A stretch of 64,000 nt of DNA from Sphingopyxis bauzanensis (lineage in GTDB: Bacteria; Pseudomonadota; Alphaproteobacteria; Sphingomonadales; Sphingomonadaceae). This document shows positions 26,601 through 34,163 of this stretch, piece by piece; position 1 is the first letter of the stretch, and each line of letters starts with the position of its first letter. Under the pieces are notes generated by a model. That model did not search any database. It saw only the letters and a list, made by a program, of their open reading frames with translations, and was not told the origin of the DNA. A program made the position numbers and the translations under genes. The DNA lies in NCBI RefSeq assembly GCF_002205675.1, contig NZ_NISK01000002.1, positions 829,076 to 893,075 on the forward strand, given 5' to 3'.

Positions 26601-27441
26601 GAAACTGCGCGTAAGCTTCGTCGGGCACTTCCGCGACGAAGTCGGCGAGGTCAATGTCGTCTGATCCAGCGCTTCGAGCAATCAACTCATGATAAGGGAG
26701 GACGACGCCATCCAGCCAGAATCCTTCATGTTCGGGGTCGGGGCGCAGTGAATGCTGGAAGGGCCGCTCCCAGACCATCGACCGTATTCGGCTGGCGGCA
26801 CTGCCGCCTTCGTAAGGGTACTCACCCACCTTGCCCGTGCTGGTCAAACGCGCCACCGCGATGATCTGCCGCGCCTGAGTTTCAGCCATCGGAGTCTGGC
26901 GCGCGTAAAAGAAGATCAGAGATTGCTCAGGCTCGAGCAAAGAATGAAAGCCATCGAGGAGGGCCCTCTGATTTTCGCAGTCCTGAACCCAAGCGGAATT
27001 GACCAGGAAGTCTGGCGCCTTGCCCTCCTGAGGCTCGCGCGATTCCTGCGAATCCAAACCAAGTTCTTTGGCAATTTCCCAAGCGCTTTCGCGAAGCATC
27101 CAGCGATACGGTGTGAGCACCCCACCGAAGGCCGGAATGTGAACTGGGGCCGGCAGGATGTGGCTGTGCTCTGCGCCGTTGTATTGCAGACGGCTGGTGT
27201 GGACTAAGGGGAACCGCGACAAGAATGTGCCCCGCTCTGACAGGCAAGGAGGCATTACGTCGAGCTTATCAAAAGCTTCGCCCTTATGGCCGTCTTCGTA
27301 TTCGTCGTCGCGATTTTCAGCATTACGCTTCACCGCAAGGCAAGCCGAATTGCCCTTCGGATCCTTGCAGATGCGGCCATTCCAGCCGCTATCGTGCCAT
27401 GGAGCGCGGACGGAAATGTGGCGAAGCGCAGACTTGCTCAT
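23695..27441 (-). CDS. RecD-like SF1 helicase with C-terminal nuclease-like region
   Basis: 1248 residues. The helicase core lies near residues 600-1080: GSAGTGKTTLL (Walker A, near 633), VVDECSMLT (Walker B), GDPQQLPPIG (motif III) and AVTVHKAQGSE plus LYTALTRQ (motifs V/VI), as in RecD/TraI-type helicases. The C-terminal 150 residues contain SSKSEIIIADAL, PDFTI and WYWEHCG, the E...D...ExH/K layout of a PD-(D/E)XK-type nuclease fold. The first 500 residues are unassigned. It is probably an ATP-driven 5'-3' helicase with nuclease activity in defence or recombination. It is a single gene, separated by about 230-390 bp from both neighbours. Confidence 0.85.
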   Translation of the reverse strand: MSKSALRHISVRAPWHDSGWNGRICKDPKGNSACLAVKRNAENRDDEYEDGHKGEAFDKLDVMPPCLSERGTFLSRFPLVHTSRLQYNGAEHSHILPAPVHIPAFGGVLTPYRWMLRESAWEIAKELGLDSQESREPQEGKAPDFLVNSAWVQDCENQRALLDGFHSLLEPEQSLIFFYARQTPMAETQARQIIAVARLTSTGKVGEYPYEGGSAASRIRSMVWERPFQHSLRPDPEHEGFWLDGVVLPYHELIARSAGSDDIDLADFVAEVPDEAYAQFRYATEHVTHGSAITALQAVRTSVEAAAKVLPGPWDNYLGWIDNELSRLWNMQGAAPGLGSALSCFDPKFNGTLFALALASELDEGEDVWNVVEGIFNETRKAPDNAPKITRQQRGRFNLLKEESPDLYDLMRLLACFELSKEQARKAFASNDPAAVLANPYLIFEQSRLGEDPIFLTTVDRCLFPSEASATPPELPRECDIELDEPDDALRLRAIVIEVLERAATQGHTLLRADILAAAINELPLSRAVAIDAMTLKICREEFSGEVNVLEYDGELYAQLHRFTSTREVINAHVAARLKPTGDSQVDWKQLVMGKFGAPEKQGADEVSAQLEKAAALKVLEASKLAVLTGSAGTGKTTLLQIFLDQTEIAGRDILLLAPTGKARVRLGQQTGRPEQARTLAQFLNEFGRYDGKTGRYLVCTSGETAAVTTCVVDECSMLTEEQLASLCSVLPTSARLILVGDPQQLPPIGAGRPFVDIIAFLDEQDGNGMARLTVSRRQSGGEQSEGEAGGVLVPALSLPDVQLANLFSGKPLPPGEDAIIGAGQTPGDSDRLKFRPWDTPADLRERILEVLSEELGGDRSELEQRVELSLGGFQKEDGYIFFNNGCGQKAEAWQILSAHRNMASGSAEINRLIKNSARSARLAAARRRGGGWKMISPRGPEQITYGDKVMCLRNHSRPRWNWNEREKGTGYLANGEVGVVNGDSGFGKQYWTKVEFASQSGESYSFKPGDFAEEGSPILELAYAVTVHKAQGSEFGSVILVLPKSSNLMTREMLYTALTRQKNRVWILHQGLFNHYLKLRSDFFSETARRCTNLFGEPDMRHLSVQDAKGVRWGWLAQKLVHTTRRGDLVSSKSEIIIADALHELEQEGKIRYVFERPLTDAKGGYRLPDFTIEKGQETWYWEHCGMMDNAQYVERWRAKLEWYEKVMGISVWSASNPDGRLIVTEETKESGFDSQKFYALTMTLFK

Positions 27442-27677
27442 TTAGGCACCTTTGCTAGTTGGATGCCGATACAAATATCGACCGGAGTGAAAACAGCTAA
27501 ATCTTTGTTTGAAATTGGATCGTATTCGAGATGCCGCCGATGTCACATCATATTCGGCCTAATTATTGTTGGCCCGAGACGGCCCAGTGGTTGATGCTCG
27601 GAATCTGCAAGAGTAGACTTAAGCTCCAGAAATTCCGGCACATCGCGCGTCCAACCGCAGGCGGGATGGAGATCGGA
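27442..27677. other. Intergenic region upstream of the RecD-like helicase
   Basis: 236 bp, AT-richer than its surroundings, between the stop of the RecB-like nuclease gene and the start of the helicase gene. It probably holds the helicase promoter. CGATA-CAAA-TATCG near 27470 is a small palindrome of uncertain meaning. Confidence 0.35.
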
Positions 27678-30600
27678 CTACACAGCCTCCGCATGTAACC
27701 AAGCGAGCGTATTCACAAGCCTGAGATGTTCGACAGTGGTGGCATCTAGCTCAAGTAACTTCGGATTTGCGAGAACGATGGCGAGCGTCCGGGCGCGGCT
27801 GACCGCTACATTCAGGCGGTTCTTCGAATAGAAGAAATCGACATGCCGGGGCAGGTCGTCGGGGGACGATGTCGTCATGCTGACGATCACCACCTCTGCT
27901 TCCTGGCCCTGGAACTTGTCGACCGTGCCGACCCGGGCGCCGTCGGGCAGCGCCGCCCTGAGTGCGTTCACCTGGATGTTGAAGGGTGCGACGACGAGAA
28001 TGTTCTCGAGGCCAAGAATCCCGATGTTTCCGTGGCGGTCAATGTACCCTGTGCCAACGAGCCGCGCGACCAGTTCGGCCGTGACCGTGACCTCCTCGTC
28101 GCTTACCTGGCGGCAACCCTCGTGCGCCATCGCGACCAGCCGAATCCCTTGCGGGCGGATGATTGTATCGGCCTCATCTTCGGCGAGGAGTCGCTGGCCT
28201 GCACAGTCCGGATGGGCCTTCAGGCGTCCGTCGTAGACCGCCTCGGAGATGAAGGACTGGATCGAGGGATGCATTCGCCAGCTGGTATCGAGAAGAATGC
28301 CGCGGTCCGGTGCGATGGTGGCCGCGCCTTGTAGCAGATAGTCGAGGGCCGAGAGGCCGCTTTCTCCGGGGTGTGCGCCCTGGATGGGTTGGCCCAGCTG
28401 CATCTGATCACCGACGAGTATGATGTTGCGGGCGGCGGCGCCCATGGCCAGCAGATGGCCCAGCGAGACCTGCCCGGCTTCGTCGACGAACAGGTAGTCG
28501 AGCGACTGATCAAATGCGGGCCGAGCGAACAGCCATGCGGTTCCGCCGATCAGGTCGTAGCCTCCAACCTCGACCTCGTTGTTGTCATCGAGGTCAGAGA
28601 TAATGCGACCGTTGAGAAAGGTGTCGGGATCACTGAGGGTGACCTTCTTGGCGCCCGAAAAGACAGTGCCCGTGGCCTCGGCCACCTCCTCGATCTTGGC
28701 GAGGAGGTTGTTGATCGCCTTGTGGCTGTTCGACGAGACGCCGACGCGCTTGCCTGCGGCAATCAATGCCAGGATCATGTGGGCACTTGTGTGCGTCTTG
28801 CCGGTTCCGGGAGGTCCCTGAATGAAAAGCGCCGAGCGATCGAGCGCCAGGCTTCGCAGCGTCGCCGCCTCGATCAGGCTTTCGCCGTCGAGGACGAGCG
28901 GACCGCCTGGCCAATCAAGCAGTCTCGGTTTGGCGCGCTCAATCAGATCGGCGAGCGCCTGGTAACGATCCGGACCACGGGCTGCACCAGACCATTCGCG
29001 CGTGATCTCGTTTTCGCCAGTTGCCCAGAATTCGACGACACGCTCGACCGCTTTTTCGAGAACGGATGTGTCGAGCGGCCAGCCGGGGATGATCGCGCCT
29101 TCCAATGGGAAGTCGCCTCCTGCCTTTGAGCCGCGCTTGACTTCGACAATGCCCGCGTCGCGATCGATGCTGAAGATGGTCCCCAGCTTCGCGCGGGTCG
29201 GAGCATGCAGGACATCCTTGCCCTCGCGCAGCTTGGTGTCCTGCGGGGAAAAGCGATAGGTCGCAACAATCGAACGCTTCTCGGTCCGCAGCCAATCTTC
29301 GCCGATGGGCGTGATCCCGCCAATGCATTCGCCATCATCGACGAGTTCGTCCTCGTCGCGTTCGCAGCGATCGAAGATCGCCCATTGTTCGGGCTTCTTG
29401 GCGCGCGTGTGGAAGTCGAGAACGTGGGCGGCGAGTTCGCGGCTGCGCTCGGAGAGGATTTCGCCATTCTCCCGTATGGCCTTTCGCAGAGCTTCGAGGC
29501 GCGCTTCGCGCCTGGCTGCCTCCTCGGATTTTTCCGGATCTGGTGCTGGCTCGGCTTTGGTCCACCAGGACAGATCAGGCCGAAGCGAGAGCAGCCAGTT
29601 GCGCAAGCCTTCGGTGTTCTCGCAATCGACCTTGTTATAGTCGAGGATCCCATCGAGCAGGGCCTGATCGCCGGACTCCCGCCAGCGATGGTAGTGCACG
29701 ATCGACTGGTCCGCCTTGGTGACATCCTGCGCGCGCTTTTCGGCGAAGAATATCTCGAGCGTCTTGAGACTGAGATCGGGCTCGGAAGTTCGAATGGCGC
29801 CGCGCACGATTGAATAGAGATCGACGAGCTTTTCCGCGCGCAGTAGCTGATCCACGGCAACTTCGCGGCTGGCGAATGCGGTTGAAAGCCGGCGCAGCAC
29901 GGTCACCTCATAGGGTGCGTAGTGATAGATATGGGCGTCTGGATATCGGGCGAGATGCTCGGTGAAGAAGTCGACCATGCCCTCGAAAGCGGTGCGTTCA
30001 GCTTCGCGATTGTGGCTCCATGAGAAGCGGAACGCGGATTCACCCTGCTTATCGCGATAGTGCACACCCCAGAGATATTCGAGTCCATCGGGATGGAGGG
30101 GATCGCCCTCGAGATCGAAGAAGAGGTCGTGCGGGCTTGGTGCGGGCATCCGCGTGAAGCCGCGTCCATTCTCGATGGGCAAGTGCTCTACGCGCGGTTC
30201 GCCGCCCCGCCTGGCCAGCTGCATCGCGGCCTGGGCCTGCAGGCGCTCGAAGGTGCGCGAAGCCAACTTAGGAATATGGGTCTCTGGGGGTAGCGCGCCA
30301 AGCGCTGCAACGGTTGTGATCCCGGCGTCGCGCAGCTTCTTGATCTGCGGCGCCTGCATGCCGGCCACCTGATAAAGGTGGTCTTCAGCTTTCCACTGGG
30401 CTGCGCAGTGGTCGCGCCAGCCGCACAGGCTGCAGGCACTGCACGGTTCGGGACTGGAACCTGTCGCGCCGTCCTCGATGAAGCCCAGGTAACGGTTCTG
30501 CGCCGCTTTGATGAAATGCTCGAATTCAACCCGCCTAAAACTTGCTTCGTCGCCGCTGCCCAGGACAAGATGCATGGCGTGCGGAAGCTGGCCCTGCACC

Positions 30601-31073
30601 TTTCCGATCAGCTGAGAATAAAGCGCGAGCTGAAGGACGTGCTTCGGGCTGGGAGTCCGGGCGAGCTTGGTGTCGATGACCTCGTAACCGTGTACGCCGA
30701 GGCTGGTCCTGCCGTCCACCTTGCGCAAGAAATCGGCAAAGCCGTGCCACGGTGCGTCGAGAAAAGTGGCCTGATAGATATGGTCCGCGCCCGCGCGCAT
30801 CGCGGCCTCGGTCAGCGCGGCGCGCTCTTCCAGCGAGCCATGTGTGGGGATTTCAGCGACTGGGCCTGCCTCACGAAGCTGTTCGAGGTAGCGCGCTTCG
30901 TGTGAGTGCCCGGCGTCTTGGATCAGCACTGCGGTCTCGTCGTCTACCGCGCGTTCGGGAAGCGACGCCGGATCGCGCACCTTCTGCAGATTGAGGGCCG
31001 CTGCATGGCTGCACCCCAGGAAGGCATTGAGGTCGGATGCCGAATGCAGGAAGGAGTCATTGTAAAGGCGCAT
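27678..31073 (-). CDS. TM0106-family RecB-like nuclease fused to an SF1 helicase
   Basis: 1131 residues. The N-terminal RecB-like part has a QLALYSQL (QxxxY) motif near residue 145 and a Cys cluster (CSACSLCGWRDHC, near 212) that could hold an Fe-S cluster. A DEDD-type RNase H-like segment follows (FFDLEGDPL, near 320). The C-terminal helicase core is Sen1/UPF1-like: GPPGTGKTHTSA (near 757), FVDEAGQVSL, VGDQMQLGQP, DKFQGQEAEVVI and a final N-V-A-x-S-R-A segment. It fits the TM0106 family of nuclease-helicases. Predicted to unwind and cut DNA or RNA-DNA hybrids. It sits beside a DUF4258 gene on the same strand. Confidence 0.88.
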   Translation of the reverse strand: MRLYNDSFLHSASDLNAFLGCSHAAALNLQKVRDPASLPERAVDDETAVLIQDAGHSHEARYLEQLREAGPVAEIPTHGSLEERAALTEAAMRAGADHIYQATFLDAPWHGFADFLRKVDGRTSLGVHGYEVIDTKLARTPSPKHVLQLALYSQLIGKVQGQLPHAMHLVLGSGDEASFRRVEFEHFIKAAQNRYLGFIEDGATGSSPEPCSACSLCGWRDHCAAQWKAEDHLYQVAGMQAPQIKKLRDAGITTVAALGALPPETHIPKLASRTFERLQAQAAMQLARRGGEPRVEHLPIENGRGFTRMPAPSPHDLFFDLEGDPLHPDGLEYLWGVHYRDKQGESAFRFSWSHNREAERTAFEGMVDFFTEHLARYPDAHIYHYAPYEVTVLRRLSTAFASREVAVDQLLRAEKLVDLYSIVRGAIRTSEPDLSLKTLEIFFAEKRAQDVTKADQSIVHYHRWRESGDQALLDGILDYNKVDCENTEGLRNWLLSLRPDLSWWTKAEPAPDPEKSEEAARREARLEALRKAIRENGEILSERSRELAAHVLDFHTRAKKPEQWAIFDRCERDEDELVDDGECIGGITPIGEDWLRTEKRSIVATYRFSPQDTKLREGKDVLHAPTRAKLGTIFSIDRDAGIVEVKRGSKAGGDFPLEGAIIPGWPLDTSVLEKAVERVVEFWATGENEITREWSGAARGPDRYQALADLIERAKPRLLDWPGGPLVLDGESLIEAATLRSLALDRSALFIQGPPGTGKTHTSAHMILALIAAGKRVGVSSNSHKAINNLLAKIEEVAEATGTVFSGAKKVTLSDPDTFLNGRIISDLDDNNEVEVGGYDLIGGTAWLFARPAFDQSLDYLFVDEAGQVSLGHLLAMGAAARNIILVGDQMQLGQPIQGAHPGESGLSALDYLLQGAATIAPDRGILLDTSWRMHPSIQSFISEAVYDGRLKAHPDCAGQRLLAEDEADTIIRPQGIRLVAMAHEGCRQVSDEEVTVTAELVARLVGTGYIDRHGNIGILGLENILVVAPFNIQVNALRAALPDGARVGTVDKFQGQEAEVVIVSMTTSSPDDLPRHVDFFYSKNRLNVAVSRARTLAIVLANPKLLELDATTVEHLRLVNTLAWLHAEAV

Positions 31074-31215
31074 GGGGTAAGAAAATCCTTCGGCATCCAG
31101 CTATTTGTTGCGCCCGGCGGGTGTCGGCCAAGCGGTTCATAGATCGCGGATTGAAAGCAATGGGTTAATGAGGCTCTCTCACCAGTCCATTGCGGGGAGG
31201 CGGCGATGCGGCATC

Positions 31216-31482
31216 TCAGAACTTGAGGCGCCTGAGCCGGTGCGCGGCGGTAATCAGGCTGCCGTCGTCGGCCAGTACCAGATAGCTGTCGAGCGCCTTC
31301 TCGATACGGCAATAGCGCGGACGGCCCAGCGCAGCCTCGGCGCGGCACCGCGCCCGCTTGTCGAGATAGTAGACGTCGGCGCCGTCGTGCCGCCTGGCGT
31401 TGCCATAGGCGAGGATGGCCTCGACAGCTTCGGGCGAGATTCCGCGCTGCTGGCAGCGCAGCTGGGCGTGGCGAGTGTACAT
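31216..31482 (-). CDS. DUF4258-like small protein
   Basis: 88 residues from the ATG at 31482, which has an AAAGGA ribosome site about 8 nt upstream; the longer frame to 31680 runs into the divergent WYL gene. The N-terminus (YTRHAQLRCQQRGI) and the compact strand pattern match DUF4258, a small fold related to RelE-type or BECR nucleases. The function is unknown; toxin-like RNase activity is possible. It lies upstream of the RecB-like nuclease gene and divergent from the WYL regulator gene. Confidence 0.7.
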   Translation of the reverse strand: MYTRHAQLRCQQRGISPEAVEAILAYGNARRHDGADVYYLDKRARCRAEAALGRPRYCRIEKALDSYLVLADDGSLITAAHRLRRLKF

Positions 31483-31500
31483 GCGAGCATCCTTTCCTGT

Positions 31501-31543
31501 TTGACAAAACCCGCTATGACGGGCCTCGGCGACAAAAACTGTC
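31501..31543. promoter_or_regulatory. Divergent promoter and possible WYL operator
   Basis: The 76-bp gap between the DUF4258 and WYL genes contains TTGACA at 31501-31506 and the small palindrome GACA-AAAAC-TGTC at 31531-31543. The block TGACAAAAC is repeated in similar form 28 bp later (CGACAAAAAC). WYL regulators often bind inverted repeats in such divergent promoters. The assignment rests on position only. Confidence 0.4.
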
Positions 31544-31558
31544 ACCCAGGAGGATCCG

Positions 31559-32551
31559 ATGTCGTTTTCGAAGGGGGTTGATCTGTTGCGGCTGGCGATG
31601 ATGGCTGCGTCCCGGCAGGGCATTTGCCTTGCGGACGTCGAAGCCGAATTCGCCTGTGTCCGACGCACCGCGCAACGCATGATCGAAGCGCTGCAGTCAG
31701 CCTTTCCGGCCGTGGAACACCGGATCGACGATGACCGGCGGCACTACTGGCGCTTGCCGGCGCGCGCGATTGCGCAGTTGCTCTCCCCCTCGGCTGACGA
31801 GCTTGCGGCGATGAGTTCGGCGATCGTGGAGCTCAAGCGTGCAGGTATGTCGTCTGAGGCGGATCGGCTGCTTGGGCTAAATCGGAAAGTCCGGGCGCTG
31901 ATTCCCGCCGAGAGCGGTGCCCGGCTGGCGGTAGACGAGGAGGCGCTTCTCGAGGCCATGGGTTATGCGGCGAGACCAGGGCCGCAGCCCGCAACTTCGC
32001 CGGAAGTGGATGAGGCTATTTCCCAGGCGATTAAGGGGCCGTTTCGTCTCACGCTCGAATATCAAAGTCGCGGAGACGCGGAGCCCAGCTGGCGAACGAT
32101 CGAGCCTCTTGGTCTGTTGCTAGGCGCGAGACGCTATCTTGTCGGAATAGATTTGGCAAAACGGGATGGCCGGTATCGGCACTACCGGGTGGAAGATATC
32201 AGCCAGGCGGAGGTTCTGGACGCTAGCTTCGACTATCCCGAGGACTTCGACTTTCGCGCCTATGCCAGCCGTGCCTTCGGCTCATTCCACAATGACGCAG
32301 AATATGGGGAGGTTGTCTGGCGGTTCGCACCTGAAGCTGCCGGGCGAGCCCGCCGGTTCTTGTTTCACCCTTCGCAGTCATCCGAGTGTTGCGAAGACGG
32401 ATCGTTGCTGGTGCGGTTCAAGGCAAGTGGCCATGTGGAGATGGCCTGGCACCTCTATGCGTGGGGCTCGACCGTCGAGGTTGTGGAACCTGCGGGGCTG
32501 GCCGCCATGGTGCACCCCTATCGCAGGGCGGATTTTCCAGCTCTTCCTTGA
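31559..32551 (+). CDS. WYL-domain transcriptional regulator
   Basis: 330 residues, with AGGAGG 5-7 nt before the ATG. An N-terminal winged HTH (about 1-75, CVRRTAQRMIEAL...) is followed by a WYL domain (about 150-230, LEYQSRGDAEPSWRTIEPLGLLL) and a WCX-type C-terminal domain ending AAMVHPYRRA. Proteins of this layout (BrxR/CapW-like) repress defence genes and respond to nucleic-acid or nucleotide signals. It probably controls the divergent DUF4258 and RecB-like nuclease genes, and perhaps itself. Confidence 0.9.
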   Translation: MSFSKGVDLLRLAMMAASRQGICLADVEAEFACVRRTAQRMIEALQSAFPAVEHRIDDDRRHYWRLPARAIAQLLSPSADELAAMSSAIVELKRAGMSSEADRLLGLNRKVRALIPAESGARLAVDEEALLEAMGYAARPGPQPATSPEVDEAISQAIKGPFRLTLEYQSRGDAEPSWRTIEPLGLLLGARRYLVGIDLAKRDGRYRHYRVEDISQAEVLDASFDYPEDFDFRAYASRAFGSFHNDAEYGEVVWRFAPEAAGRARRFLFHPSQSSECCEDGSLLVRFKASGHVEMAWHLYAWGSTVEVVEPAGLAAMVHPYRRADFPALP

Positions 32552-32664
32552 TCTTTGAGCGATGGCCAGAGATGGGCACACATGGGTCAGAGGTCCCGCG
32601 CATCGCCCATTCGGCACTGCGCGCGGTTGGGACAATTGGCTGAGCCAGACGGAGTCCAGCTGCA

Positions 32665-34011
32665 CTAGGGTGTGGTGATGTCACTTCGCCCGATGAAATA
32701 TACTCGCCTATATTTTTCAGCAATCTCGGTGATGATTACCGCGCTGGAATTGATCGAAATGGTCGGTCGGTGTTCCGTGATCTTTTCGATTGCTTTGGAG
32801 AGGTCTCGAAATATTACCCGCGCAGCCCTGTAAGGAACCACATCGGAGACCTTTGGAGGCCGAGGCGCCATAAGATCGATCTTGTGCCAGCCGCTGCTCC
32901 CGCTCTCGTCCATCCTTGGCCGGAGAGTTATATCGCCATCCTCTTCGACCACGGTGAGATCGATCTCGCTTTTATCTCCGGCAATCACGTTGAATACGCC
33001 CCAAATGTGCTGCAGGTCGTCCAACCCAGTGGTCCAGGTTGAATTCTCACATTGTTGAACTTGCGCGTCCCGGTCGATTGCAGGGGGCGATGGCGGGGCA
33101 ATAGGAAAGGCGCAGCGCAGATGGCCGTCGTCGATCAGCGCCTGGTTTTCGATAATGGCAATCCGTGCGGGATCGCGCAGACGCCCGAGCATCGTTGCCA
33201 ATTTGAGCGGGGTGTTGAGCGGCATTGCCAGTTCGAGCCCCGCGATCTCTACGGATTCAAAGATGGCGGCGCGGCTTCTGAACAGCGCAGTACATTGCCC
33301 GTCCTTGATCACGGCAATTGGCGTGTGTTTTTGCGATGTGGCACCGGATTTGACATATGCGGCGCATCGTAGCGCTTGTGCAAGCGCGCTGATCGATGGG
33401 AGCGATACTGCGGTTTCAGGATCAACTTTCGGCAATGCCGCGGATGGGGTTGCCGTCTCGACTTTCAAGCCAAGACGCATGCTCTTCAGCGCAAGAACGA
33501 GCACGCCCTCATCAACGAGATATTCGAACATGTCGAACGCTCTGCTGGTATCTCGACGCTTGGAAATGCGGCGCTCTTCACCGTGCCGTATGACGGAGGT
33601 TTGACTGAAGAACGGATCGAACCGGCTGGGTTTGATCAGGAACGCCAAGCCTCCTTTCGGAAGACCGCTGACGGGCTCCTTGAGCGGCAGCCCGGCCTCG
33701 AAGGTGATGTAGGGTGACTGCGAACGCATTCTGATTTCGTTTTCAAAGACCGCGACCTCGATCTTGCTATTTCGCCCTTCTGCGGTTGTTGAGAGCCCTG
33801 GAAGCCTGACGCATTCCAGTGCAGAGAGAAACAGTTCCGGATCAAATCGGATGACAAGCCCCCCGTTTTCGCCAGCCGCGTTCCAGACGAAGGGCTTCCG
33901 ACTGACCAGGTCGCGCAAATTGAGAGCGCTCCTCATGGTGAGCTGATTCTCGTCAATTTCCTGAAGTTCATTGAACTCCAGATCCCGCTCATCTGCTTTC
34001 TGCTGTGTCAT
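32665..34011 (-). CDS. Candidate sliding-clamp-like protein
   Basis: 448 residues from the ATG at 34011 (AAGGA 8 nt upstream); an ATG at 34128 would add 39 basic residues and lacks such a site. I recognise no family directly. By eye it shows three segments with clamp-like strand patterns: FLSALECVRL...EVAVFENEIRMRS, ALAQALRCAAY...VIKDGQCTALF...LKLATMLGRLRD, and EIDLTVVEEDGDITL ending RRVYFIGRSD. These recall DnaN/PCNA domains (helix, then strands, with 'dg.i.a' turns). It is divergent from a clamp-loader-type ATPase gene, 152 bp away, which strongly colours this reading. The clamp call is inference. Confidence 0.6.
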   Translation of the reverse strand: MTQQKADERDLEFNELQEIDENQLTMRSALNLRDLVSRKPFVWNAAGENGGLVIRFDPELFLSALECVRLPGLSTTAEGRNSKIEVAVFENEIRMRSQSPYITFEAGLPLKEPVSGLPKGGLAFLIKPSRFDPFFSQTSVIRHGEERRISKRRDTSRAFDMFEYLVDEGVLVLALKSMRLGLKVETATPSAALPKVDPETAVSLPSISALAQALRCAAYVKSGATSQKHTPIAVIKDGQCTALFRSRAAIFESVEIAGLELAMPLNTPLKLATMLGRLRDPARIAIIENQALIDDGHLRCAFPIAPPSPPAIDRDAQVQQCENSTWTTGLDDLQHIWGVFNVIAGDKSEIDLTVVEEDGDITLRPRMDESGSSGWHKIDLMAPRPPKVSDVVPYRAARVIFRDLSKAIEKITEHRPTISINSSAVIITEIAEKYRRVYFIGRSDITTP

Positions 34012-34163
34012 GATGAGATCCTTTTTCTGGTCCGAAGAACGCCGACGCGGGGGTGCATTCTTGCCAATTGAGATTGAAAGGGGCTTAACTCGTCGTCGAT
34101 GTTCTGACGGCAATATAGAGAAACGCATGGGCTTCGGTCGGTGGCGGGTTTCAAGGATATAGG

